NCBI GenBank assembly: GCA_964432205.1
Contig: CAYSMK010000026.1
Span: forward strand, 1-64,000
Origin: Geomobilibacter sp964432205
GTDB taxonomy: Bacteria > Desulfobacterota > Desulfuromonadia > Geobacterales > DSM-12255
DNA: 64,000 bases
Direction: 5' to 3'
The notes beneath the pieces were generated by a model, which saw nothing but the letters and a program-made list of their open reading frames with translations, was not told where the DNA came from and made no database searches. The position numbers and the translations under genes are program-made. Within the stretch, counting starts at the first letter, position 1, and each line of letters starts with the position of its first letter. Of the stretch, positions 56,972 to 64,000 are shown in pieces.

Positions 56972-57801
56972 CGACCGCGTTTCGGACGCTGAAGAATCGG
57001 GGTGTGATCTTGCTGGCGGCCTGCCTGCTGTTCTTGCCGGCCGGCAGCCGGGCCGCCAGCTGGCAGTGGCTTTCTCCGGCGAAGGTGGAGTCGATGGTCG
57101 CCGAGGGGAGCGGTCTCTGGCTGGTCGATGTGCGCAGCACGGCAGCCTTCGATCAGGGTCATCCCGAGGGGGCGGTGAGTGTTCCGCTGGAGGAGCTTGG
57201 CCGCCGGCACTTGCCGAAAAAAATTCTGGTACTGGCGGACGACACCCTTGGCCTGAGGCGGGCACTGGAGGCCGCTGAGCAACTGGTAAAGGCTGGCCAT
57301 GAACGGGTCTATATCCTTGAGGGGGGCGTGGTGGGCTGGCAAACGGATAACCTGCCGATGAGCGGGAAGGCCTGCTCCTCTGCTGTCAGGTATCTGTTGC
57401 CCGACGACTTGGTCTGGGCGCAGAAGAACCAGGTGCCGCTGCAGATCTACGACCTGCGCGATCCCGAGGAGCAGGCGAAGGGACCGGTCACGAATTCCCG
57501 GTCCGCTGTCGGGAAAAACATGACAGAGCGGCTGAACGGTGTGGCCGCATTACTCGACGAACAGACGAAGAAGGGGCTGCCGGCTAAGCTCGACAGGCCG
57601 ATACCGGCTGTGCTGGTGTTCCCGACCGCGGTGGACCCCCAAACCGTCCTGACTCGTTTCCCCCGCCAGATCCCTGGGGATATCCGGATACTGAAGGGCG
57701 GTGCCGCTGCCTGGGCCGCCGCCCCCAAAACGCTCGACCCCTCCTCACTGGAGGTTTGTCCGAGCTGCCCGCCGTCAGTCCCGAGAGGAGATAGGAAATG
57801 A
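56968..57801 (+). CDS. Secreted rhodanese-like protein without catalytic Cys
   Basis: 277 residues from the ATG that overlaps the upstream stop (GTG 56959 is possible). Signal peptide (ILLAACLLFLPAGSRA-A). A rhodanese fold is clear in GLWLVDVRSTAAFDQGHPEG and ERVYILEGGVVGWQ. The active-site loop, normally beginning with Cys, reads VLADDTLGLRRALEAAEQLV, so sulfur transfer is unlikely. A second half-domain (about 135-255, DLRDPEEQAKGPV, IRILKGGAAAWAAA) looks like another degenerate rhodanese. A structural or binding role is probable. The C terminus has a CPSC pair. Confidence 0.75.
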   Translation: MTTAFRTLKNRGVILLAACLLFLPAGSRAASWQWLSPAKVESMVAEGSGLWLVDVRSTAAFDQGHPEGAVSVPLEELGRRHLPKKILVLADDTLGLRRALEAAEQLVKAGHERVYILEGGVVGWQTDNLPMSGKACSSAVRYLLPDDLVWAQKNQVPLQIYDLRDPEEQAKGPVTNSRSAVGKNMTERLNGVAALLDEQTKKGLPAKLDRPIPAVLVFPTAVDPQTVLTRFPRQIPGDIRILKGGAAAWAAAPKTLDPSSLEVCPSCPPSVPRGDRK

Positions 57802-58784
57802 GGCAAATCCTGTTGTCGCTCTGCGTCTTAATAGCACTGGCAGGTTCCGCCTGGGCGGTCCCTGAGACGGTTAGCCTGCGTATAACCGATGTTACCACAT
57901 CGTCATTTTCCGTGGTCTGGATGACCGACGTGCCTGCCGAGCCGACGGTGGAAGTCTACGCGGATACCGGTATGGCGACTCGGTTGGACGATACGCTGGT
58001 GGTGACCCCGATGCCGGATCTATCACCTCAGGTGGCCGATGCCGCCCGCCACAAGGGAATCATGAAGGTGCGTGTCTCCGGGGTTACGCCGAACAGCAGT
58101 TATTATGTCCGCACCGTTTCACGCGATCCGGCTGATCCCCTGAGTGTCGGCTACTCGCCGCTGCAGGAGGTAAAGACCGCTGCCGCAGTCCGTCCCTACC
58201 AGACGGCTACCGACGGAACGCTCACGGCTTTTGCCAATGACTTGGTGGCCTTTACCACCTATATCCGTCCGGCTGACAGCGACCCACTCCCCGGGACCGG
58301 GGACCTTCTGCTGCTGGAGCTGGATGGCTCCGTCTCGCCGGTCAGCGCCTTTGTCGGAACCGGGACGATTTCCAGTGAAGGGGTCATCGATCTGAACAAT
58401 CTGCTCGGTGTGGATACCGTCAGCCTGAAGGTAGTTGGTGGAGAGCGGGTTCTGGTTCGAGTCTACCGCGGGGAGAGCCTGACCACCCTTGCAACGCTGG
58501 GGTTACGGTTGCCGCTGCCGATGTTGCAACACTACCGGAGACTACCGGTTTCAAGCGGAATGACGACCGTACTGGCGCCGATACAGGGGTTCTTTGCCGA
58601 CATCAACCTGGACGGGAAGATCGACGTTACGGACTTCATCGAGTTCAAGAAGCAATACCGCACCGTTCCGGATGATGCGAACTATAACCCGGATTACGAG
58701 TTCATCGTGACCCCGGGCGGGAGAATCGATGCCCAGGATTTCGCTAGGTTTGCCCGTGAGTTCGGCCGCACCGATGTCCCATAG
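57798..58784 (+). CDS. Secreted FN3-like protein with a C-terminal dockerin
   Basis: 328 residues. Signal peptide (LLSLCVLIALAGSAWA). An FN3-like domain at about 24-125 (VSLRITDVTTSSFSVVWMTD). A middle beta domain at about 130-265. The end is a dockerin type I-like pair: DINLDGKIDVTDFIEFKKQY supplies a complete calcium loop and helix, then GGRIDAQDFARFAREFG supplies a partial second one. The next gene begins with a cohesin-like domain, so the two are likely binding partners. ATGA overlap with the rhodanese-like gene. Confidence 0.82.
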   Translation: MRQILLSLCVLIALAGSAWAVPETVSLRITDVTTSSFSVVWMTDVPAEPTVEVYADTGMATRLDDTLVVTPMPDLSPQVADAARHKGIMKVRVSGVTPNSSYYVRTVSRDPADPLSVGYSPLQEVKTAAAVRPYQTATDGTLTAFANDLVAFTTYIRPADSDPLPGTGDLLLLELDGSVSPVSAFVGTGTISSEGVIDLNNLLGVDTVSLKVVGGERVLVRVYRGESLTTLATLGLRLPLPMLQHYRRLPVSSGMTTVLAPIQGFFADINLDGKIDVTDFIEFKKQYRTVPDDANYNPDYEFIVTPGGRIDAQDFARFAREFGRTDVP

Positions 58785-58820
58785 ATTTGTTTGCCTGATG
58801 CGTTGTTACCGGAGGATTGC

Positions 58821-61800
58821 ATGACCAGATCGATACAGGCGATTTTCAGATGCGTTGCGGTGCTGCTGTCTACCGCTCTTCTTGGCGGGGTGGCTTGGGG
58901 GGCGGGGATACGTGTTGTTCCCTCGAGTCAACTGGTAGTGCCGGGCGGTGAGTTCATGATCGATGTGGTTGCCGAGGGTATCCCGGCTGAAGGGTTGGGG
59001 GGGGTACAGTTCCGTTTGAATGTTGCGGCCCCTGGTGGCACAGTGACTGGGGTTGCGGCTCTTTCTCAGGGGGGGAGCAATGACATTTCCGTGCTTACAC
59101 CACTGCCTGCTGAGCTAGCAACAACAGGTAATTCGGGGATCGGCGATTTCTTCTGGAACGGACGTGGTCCAAACGGAATTCTGATATTGGACAACGAACC
59201 GTTGACCAACGGCTCGGCACTCTATACCTATGCCCATACCAGCGGTGCGACCCCCCAGGTGGGTAGCGGTACGGTAGCGCGTTTTGCCGTCAAAGTAGGT
59301 TCTAGCGTTACGGCAGATCAACTTAACGTTACGCTCAGCGATGTAATGCTTCTGGATGGTGGGCCTGCCTATCCACTCGACTACAACACGGGGGCTTCCG
59401 TCTCGTTTAAATGCCAGGCCAAAGTTCCTTCCTTAACAGGATTGAGCCTTACCCAGGCGCAGTCTGCCCTTGCCACGGCAAACCTATCACTTGGCTCAAT
59501 CTACCAGCTTGACAATACAGCGGGTAACCTCCCGCTCAATGTGGTCCTGGAGCAATCGTTACCATCGGGAAGCGATGCTCTTTGCCAGGCTCCTGTCAAC
59601 TTGGCGGTCAATACGCCGCCTGCAGAGGTTATCTCGGCATCCTCTATCGATAAACCACACAACGACACAGGCGCGGTGCTCGTGACCTGGACTCCTTCAA
59701 CATCCGGAAATGTGGCTGGGTATAGGATATACAAGGGAGCAACACTCCTGCAGGAGATCAGGAATCCACTGGCAGCGGGTGCAGAGGTGGGAGGGCTGCC
59801 GAACGGGATGGCCACGCAACTCAGGGTTGCCGTTTTCGATACGTTCGGCAATGAAAGCCCGGGGGTGATCGTCTCCGCGACGCCGACAGATGACGTGCCG
59901 CCGGTGGTAACAATTGCATCTCCCCAACCGGGCATTACTGGCAACAACAGACCTCTGCTTACCTTCGCAACGACCAAGGGTAGTGTCGTGACAAGGCTGG
60001 ATGGTGGCGTGATCACCGCGGTCTCCGGCGCCAACCTCGATCAGCTCGTCGACGGTTCCCATACACTGGTTGTTGAAGCGACTGCTGCCGCCGGCATTAC
60101 CGGTTCCGCCTCGGTAACCTTCACGGTGGATACTCTGCCGCCGTCAATAACGGTCAATCCTGTTGCTACCCCAACCCGGGACGTCAGTCAGATGCTTTCC
60201 GGTTCCGTCGAGGTGGGTGCGACGGTTACGGTTGCAGCCAATACCAGCGCTTCGGTGGGGACGATCTCCTATGTGACTCCTGACACATGGACATGCCCTG
60301 TGAACGGTCTTGTCGCCGGCAATAACACTCTTACCGTTACCGCCACTGACCAGGCCGGCAACAGCCGCAGCGTACCCGTTACCATCACGTATCATCCGCC
60401 GATGTCAGCAGTCCTCACCCCGGCCAACATTACCAACGACGACAAAGGTTCTATTGGTTTGACCATCAGTGATCTCGGCATGCCCGGAAGCGATGTTCTT
60501 GTCGAGCAATTCGTCGATGCCAACCGAAATGACGTCATCGATCAGGGAGACTACGTTGTCCGTTCGTTCAAGGTGACTGACGGAACCGCCTCGATTAATC
60601 CGAACATTCAGGGTGATGAAGACGGCGCTGCAAATAGCAAAGTCGTAACCGGTTTCAATTACAACCTGCTCAGCGACCCGTATCACGCACCAGGCAAGTA
60701 TCTGGTTCGTGCCACTCAGGGAGCAGATCTGGCCACCGCGGCATTAGTGGTGGGCGCGGTCAGCCAGGTGCAAACCATTTCCGGAACGGTTATGGGCGGC
60801 AGCAATCCGGTTCCCGGTGCGATGGTTCTTTTGCAGGACAAGTGGCAGCGCCCGGTAGCCTGGGTCATTGCCGATGACGGTGGTGCGTATGTGATCAACG
60901 TGAAGCAGCCCGGGGAGTACCGACTGCTACCCGTCGCTTACGGCTACTCTGCAGCAGCAACCCCCATCACGGTTGGTGCCAGTCAAAACATCGTGAATCA
61001 GGGATTGGCGCTCGTTCCCGGGATCTTCTATCTCTCCGGACACGTGAAGGATAGCGCCAACGGCAGCGGAATTGGCGGAATCTGGGTAAGAGCGAGCGGT
61101 ACCAATCTAACCGGCACAGCCATAACCGGCGTAGATGGTAGCTACAGTCTGAGTCTGCCTGCGGGACAGTACACCATTGCAGCGGCTGTCGATCCGGCAG
61201 TCCCCAATCCCTCCAGCAAAGGATATCTGGCCTTCAACAAGCAAGCCTTAGTAGTGGATGTTGCAGCCGACGGTATTTTAGCAGACATCAACCTTCCCCA
61301 AGCGGGTATCTTGGTAAGCGGCAGGGCCTTGAACGGAGAAGGATTTGTCCAATCGGGCATACCTGTACAGGGTAAGATCCCTGGATCAATCGACGTTCGT
61401 GAACCGGTAGGGTTCGGGATAACCAATGCTGACGGTAGCTATGCCCTGGCGATGACTTCCGGCAACAACTGGAACGTTTCCTTGCAGGACTCTTCCGCCC
61501 AAACTCTCGGCTACATCGGGAATACAATTGCGAATTTCTCGACGTCAAACAGTCCATTGACCGGCAACGACCTTACCATTTATCCGATAACGGCTTGGAT
61601 CCAGGGGACAGTGACTGATTCGAGCAACAATGTTGTAGTGGGGGACGGCATCAGGCTCAGGAATGCGGATTCTTCCATTGTCACCTCAGTTTCGACCGCT
61701 TTCGATGGAACCTATCGCATGGGCACTTTTGCCGGGAACTGGCTGGTCGATGACGTAACCCGTGGTAATCAAAGTTTGGAACAGACTGTGTTGCTGGCTG

Positions 61801-62129
61801 ATATGCAGAGTGCCACGCTTGATTTCGTTGTCGATGTCCTCCCTGTTCAAACCATCACCGACCTGAAGGCACGTCCCAAGTCCGGTAAAGCCGGTCTGAC
61901 TTGGACCTGCTTACCTGGAAATGTAACCTACAACATCTACCGAAGTACAACCGCAGGTGGACCGTACACCAAAATTAGGTCAGACCTCACTTTGACTTAC
62001 TGCTATTATGGGGATTTTAACCTGCCAAATGATATCACCTACTATTGGCGTGTTACATCCGTGGATGCAACCGGACTTGAGTCACTCTATTCCAACGAGG
62101 CGAGTGCAACGCCCCATTCATTATACTAA
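58821..62129 (+). CDS. Secreted cohesin/PASTA/FN3 multidomain protein
   Basis: 1102 residues from ATG 58821, preceded by GGAGG (the frame is open from 58791). Signal peptide about 1-28. A cohesin-like domain at about 30-200 (SSQLVVPGGEFMIDVVAEGI, then GGVQFRLNVA); a PASTA-like domain at about 205-270 (PSLTGLSLTQAQSALATANL); FN3 at about 275-355; Ig-like domains at about 360-540; several carboxypeptidase-regulatory-like repeats at about 650-1000 (GVDGSYSLSLPAGQYTIAA); and a C-terminal FN3. It ends the operon. Cohesin plus PASTA would let it bind the neighbouring dockerin protein and possibly peptidoglycan (inference). Confidence 0.8.
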   Translation: MTRSIQAIFRCVAVLLSTALLGGVAWGAGIRVVPSSQLVVPGGEFMIDVVAEGIPAEGLGGVQFRLNVAAPGGTVTGVAALSQGGSNDISVLTPLPAELATTGNSGIGDFFWNGRGPNGILILDNEPLTNGSALYTYAHTSGATPQVGSGTVARFAVKVGSSVTADQLNVTLSDVMLLDGGPAYPLDYNTGASVSFKCQAKVPSLTGLSLTQAQSALATANLSLGSIYQLDNTAGNLPLNVVLEQSLPSGSDALCQAPVNLAVNTPPAEVISASSIDKPHNDTGAVLVTWTPSTSGNVAGYRIYKGATLLQEIRNPLAAGAEVGGLPNGMATQLRVAVFDTFGNESPGVIVSATPTDDVPPVVTIASPQPGITGNNRPLLTFATTKGSVVTRLDGGVITAVSGANLDQLVDGSHTLVVEATAAAGITGSASVTFTVDTLPPSITVNPVATPTRDVSQMLSGSVEVGATVTVAANTSASVGTISYVTPDTWTCPVNGLVAGNNTLTVTATDQAGNSRSVPVTITYHPPMSAVLTPANITNDDKGSIGLTISDLGMPGSDVLVEQFVDANRNDVIDQGDYVVRSFKVTDGTASINPNIQGDEDGAANSKVVTGFNYNLLSDPYHAPGKYLVRATQGADLATAALVVGAVSQVQTISGTVMGGSNPVPGAMVLLQDKWQRPVAWVIADDGGAYVINVKQPGEYRLLPVAYGYSAAATPITVGASQNIVNQGLALVPGIFYLSGHVKDSANGSGIGGIWVRASGTNLTGTAITGVDGSYSLSLPAGQYTIAAAVDPAVPNPSSKGYLAFNKQALVVDVAADGILADINLPQAGILVSGRALNGEGFVQSGIPVQGKIPGSIDVREPVGFGITNADGSYALAMTSGNNWNVSLQDSSAQTLGYIGNTIANFSTSNSPLTGNDLTIYPITAWIQGTVTDSSNNVVVGDGIRLRNADSSIVTSVSTAFDGTYRMGTFAGNWLVDDVTRGNQSLEQTVLLADMQSATLDFVVDVLPVQTITDLKARPKSGKAGLTWTCLPGNVTYNIYRSTTAGGPYTKIRSDLTLTYCYYGDFNLPNDITYYWRVTSVDATGLESLYSNEASATPHSLY

Positions 62130-62300
62130 TGCTTCCCTCGGGCGGCCCCGTGTCCAGACCAAGGCTTGCGCAGTTTTATTGATACAGTGAATAGTTGTAT
62201 GGCAATAGCCTGCGACAATGTCATGACACATTTCCCTCACGAATATGCAGAACGTCGTGGGTGGCCACCAGTGTGACCTAGGAAGAGCCAAGGCCATAGA

Positions 62301-62432
62301 AATGTTGTCGCAAGCGCAACTCTAAATCATCCGGATACAGAGTTGGCATATCCTTACGATTCAGATATCTATGATTTGAGCGAAGCAAGAAGATTTGTTG
62401 AAAAATGTTATGATGACCTGTCTTCGCAATAG
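62301..62432 (+). pseudogene. C-terminal remnant of an unknown gene
   Basis: The frame reads NVVASATLNHPDTELAYPYD then SDIYDLSEARRFVEKCYDDL and a stop. It is well composed but has no start or ribosome site. The adjacent hairpin overlaps its stop, as for a former gene end. It could be an old toxin tip or immunity end; identity unknown. Confidence 0.4.
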
Positions 62433-62445
62433 ATGACAGGTCAAG

Positions 62446-62469
62446 GGGAGGGGTAGGAACCCCTCCCCG
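62446..62469 (+). terminator. GC-rich hairpin
   Basis: GGGGAGGGG/CCCCTCCCC with a 6-nt loop, next to a second stem TGACCTGTC/GACAGGTCA at 62415-62443. No T-run. Likely ends transcription from the left. Confidence 0.5.
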
Positions 62470-62682
62470 GAAGAAGGCACCCTTGTCTACCTCGCGCCCG
62501 TTACGGCATTAAGCCGAGTCCTGTGTTAAGGGAACGATTGAACCGCTAAAGTCTTACTGGCTATAGATTTGAAGTTTGTGACGTATTCTGTCGTGCATTC
62601 CTGCTATACTGAAAATTATATTCTCGGGGCGCGACCTCAGCGGGTGGTGCATCGAGACTCAAAATGTCGGGAGGACAATGAC

Positions 62683-63279
62683 ATGTCTGCGAGTAAGATG
62701 ACCAGGGAACAATTGTTGGCGTATCCGATTTATGACATTCCTTTTTCTATCAGGGCGAGCAATATCCTGAAAAGCACAGGGGTGAAAACAGTCGGCGACT
62801 TGATTGAGTATGATGCCCGTCAACTTCAAAATGTGCGTGGTTGCGGGAACGTAACCATGGCAGAGATATTTGCAATCCTTTCGCTAATGAATCTCAAGAT
62901 GAACAATTGTGAAGGGGTTTGTTCTGAAGATGCAGTTGGTCGCGCCATTGCAAGGATTAGGGCCAGAATTCAAGTTGCAAACGAGCCACCGGCTCCCAGA
63001 AAGTCGAAGAGCGGGAAAACGCGAGCTGATATAAAGGCAGAAATCCTTGAAAAGCGAATGAAAACTTTGATTTTGCGGTCAAAAAACCTTACTTACAAGG
63101 CGATAGCCGCCGAAATCGGCGTAACCGCCGATACTGCAAGAAGTTATTATCACAAAACAGGAAGGGCGTTGGTTTGGGAAGCAAAGAAGACCAAAAAAAC
63201 GCTTGATGAGGTTATGTTAATCAAAAACTTGCCTGTTGTCGTAATTGACCGTATGAGAAAAGATGGTATTGTCTTCTAA
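62683..63279 (+). CDS. Regulator with RNA polymerase alpha-CTD-like and HTH domains
   Basis: 198 residues from ATG 62683, with GGGAGGA upstream (the frame is open from 62569). Residues about 12-72 match the alpha-CTD helix-hairpin-helix fold (SIRASNILKSTGVKTVGDLI, then VRGCGNVTMAEI). A basic linker follows, then a C-terminal HTH (about 145-175: LTYKAIAAEIGVTADTARSY). A stand-alone alpha-CTD joined to an HTH would contact DNA near promoters and might mimic RpoA. Not a full RpoA. A small membrane gene follows after 27 bases. Confidence 0.7.
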   Translation: MSASKMTREQLLAYPIYDIPFSIRASNILKSTGVKTVGDLIEYDARQLQNVRGCGNVTMAEIFAILSLMNLKMNNCEGVCSEDAVGRAIARIRARIQVANEPPAPRKSKSGKTRADIKAEILEKRMKTLILRSKNLTYKAIAAEIGVTADTARSYYHKTGRALVWEAKKTKKTLDEVMLIKNLPVVVIDRMRKDGIVF

Positions 63280-63306
63280 CTTCATTGGAGGCGTAGGAGG
63301 AAGGTC

Positions 63307-63747
63307 ATGGACCTTGAGTTTATTGTTACTCATTTCTCAGGAACCGGATATGCAACATATGTCGACTTAGCTCTTATCCTGTTATTTTACTCAGCAATTT
63401 TTGTAAGTATAGGCTTGATACTTGGTAAGAATGGACGGGATATCATCGTATTCGTAACAAGAAAAGCGTTTGGACTCAAAGGATATGGTCCTGAATGGGA
63501 AGCGTTCAGGCAAAAAGTTGAACCATATACCGAGTTTCTATACAGTATGACTTTTTCTTTGGTTGGTCTTTATTCGGCGGCATTAGTTGGGTTCGCCTTG
63601 GTTTTTTGGAGCAAGAATGCACCGTTGAAGGCAATAATCATTTCTGTTGCATGGTTGATTGTGAGTTTTTACTACATGAGATTGAACCTCGAATCAGCCT
63701 CATGGGCGTATCATCGTATCAAAAAACGTAGAGCACAAAGAGTGTAA
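63307..63747 (+). CDS. Small membrane protein
   Basis: 146 residues with three to four hydrophobic helices (about 18-38, 82-102, 108-128), a charged loop between (TRKAFGLKGYGPEWEAFRQK) and a basic C terminus (HRIKKRRAQRV). No family recognised. GGAGGAAGGTC precedes the ATG. Probably co-transcribed with the alpha-CTD-like regulator. Confidence 0.6.
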   Translation: MDLEFIVTHFSGTGYATYVDLALILLFYSAIFVSIGLILGKNGRDIIVFVTRKAFGLKGYGPEWEAFRQKVEPYTEFLYSMTFSLVGLYSAALVGFALVFWSKNAPLKAIIISVAWLIVSFYYMRLNLESASWAYHRIKKRRAQRV

Positions 63748-63753
63748 GAAGGC

Positions 63754-63948
63754 ATGACAGCGGATATTGACGAGTACTGCGTAGCTATGCTTAATGTTCC
63801 AGACGATTGCGAACAGTATTCTCGGACCAGTCGAAGCAACCCGAACGAAAAGCAGATGAAAGCAATACCGAAAATCCACAAGATTATTAACCTGGATGGG
63901 CGTTATGTTCCCCGCAGGCGCAGGGATGAACCGGAAAACGTACAATAG
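63754..63948 (+). CDS. Small open frame overlapping a CRISPR-like repeat
   Basis: 64 residues, AGAAGG ahead of ATG 63754. The N-terminal 48 residues look coding-like (MTADIDEYCVAMLNVPDD). The last 15 are produced by the CRISPR-like repeat and spacer, so the true end of the gene, if it is one, is doubtful. Confidence 0.3.
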   Translation: MTADIDEYCVAMLNVPDDCEQYSRTSRSNPNEKQMKAIPKIHKIINLDGRYVPRRRRDEPENVQ

Positions 63949-63994
63949 GAAAAACTTTTCGATGTATGTTCCCCGAAGGCGCGGGACATAATAG
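63905..63994 (+). CRISPR. Two type I-E-like CRISPR repeats with one 32-nt spacer
   Basis: Repeat 1 (63905-63933) begins ATGTTCCCCGCAGGCGCAGG and ends ATGAACCG, the 8-nt crRNA handle form of type I-E repeats. Repeat 2 starts at 63966, exactly 61 bp later (29 + 32), with ATGTTCCCCGAAGGCGCGGG, but its last 9 bases have diverged, as in a terminal repeat. The spacer is 63934-63965. No repeat is found 61 bp upstream and no cas gene is in the window. The array may continue past 64000. Confidence 0.6.
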
Positions 63995-64000
63995 GTGGGA

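Larger units (their letters stand above)
62130..62568. other. Mostly noncoding region with remnants
   Basis: Between the operon end and the next gene. It holds a short frame MAIACDNVMTHFPHEYAERR near 62200, a coding remnant at 62301, and two hairpins at 62415-62443 and 62446-62469. No intact gene. Confidence 0.5.

Overview
The window looks like a chromosomal segment of a Geobacter-like member of the Desulfuromonadia (inference from gene content and GC-rich coding: a GlcD/GlcF-type oxidase pair, cydAB behind an Rrf2 regulator, a PilZ protein next to a GrdB-like selenoprotein, ComEC, a REC-GAF-GGDEF regulator beside hisS, and long secreted FN3/RHS proteins). The species cannot be fixed from the sequence alone.

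1-15.5 kb is conserved core: 2-hydroxyacid oxidation (glcD, an Fe-S CCG protein, a FadR-type regulator, a D-2-hydroxyacid dehydrogenase), cytochrome bd with its probable regulator and operator, a secreted protein, comEC, a diguanylate cyclase response regulator, hisS, and on the minus strand pilZ plus a selenoprotein whose in-frame UGA is followed by a good bacterial SECIS hairpin.

15.7-29 kb is accessory DNA that starts at a tRNA-Gly(GCC). A tyrosine integrase abuts the tRNA 3' end, followed by a frameshifted excisionase-like gene. Next comes a stretch of about 1 kb (18475-19491) of nested hairpins with several GNRA-type loops, directly upstream of a 224-residue gene of unknown function and closed by a rho-independent terminator. 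This RNA plus protein unit is the best candidate for an undescribed system. Behind it lie a tandem ribbon-helix-helix protein, an XRE repressor, lipoprotein genes (one split at a G9 tract), a CheY-like gene with a fragment of its own duplication, an IS21-family end remnant, an ImmA/IrrE peptidase gene, a frameshifted IS3-family element inside a small gene, an IHF/HU gene and a palindromic iteron cluster.

29-51.6 kb is a polymorphic-toxin locus. A Gly-rich secreted protein precedes a 4858-residue Sec-targeted LamG/Ig/FN3/RHS protein ending in an M15-type peptidoglycan peptidase tip, with a secreted putative immunity protein. A second cassette repeats about 3 kb of the RHS core and carries a different, zinc phospholipase C-like tip followed by a multi-pass membrane putative immunity protein; near-identical direct repeats flank it. 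A caspase-like protease and a four-helix membrane protein follow.

51.6-62.1 kb is a tight operon: a HEAGH membrane protein, a PBP4-type DD-peptidase, a large beta-propeller protein, a rhodanese-like protein without the catalytic Cys, a dockerin-like protein and a cohesin/PASTA/FN3 protein. Together they suggest surface assembly and cell-wall remodelling linked to the RHS proteins (inference). The end holds a regulator with an alpha-CTD-like fold, a small membrane protein, and two type I-E-like CRISPR repeats 61 bp apart that run to the window edge.
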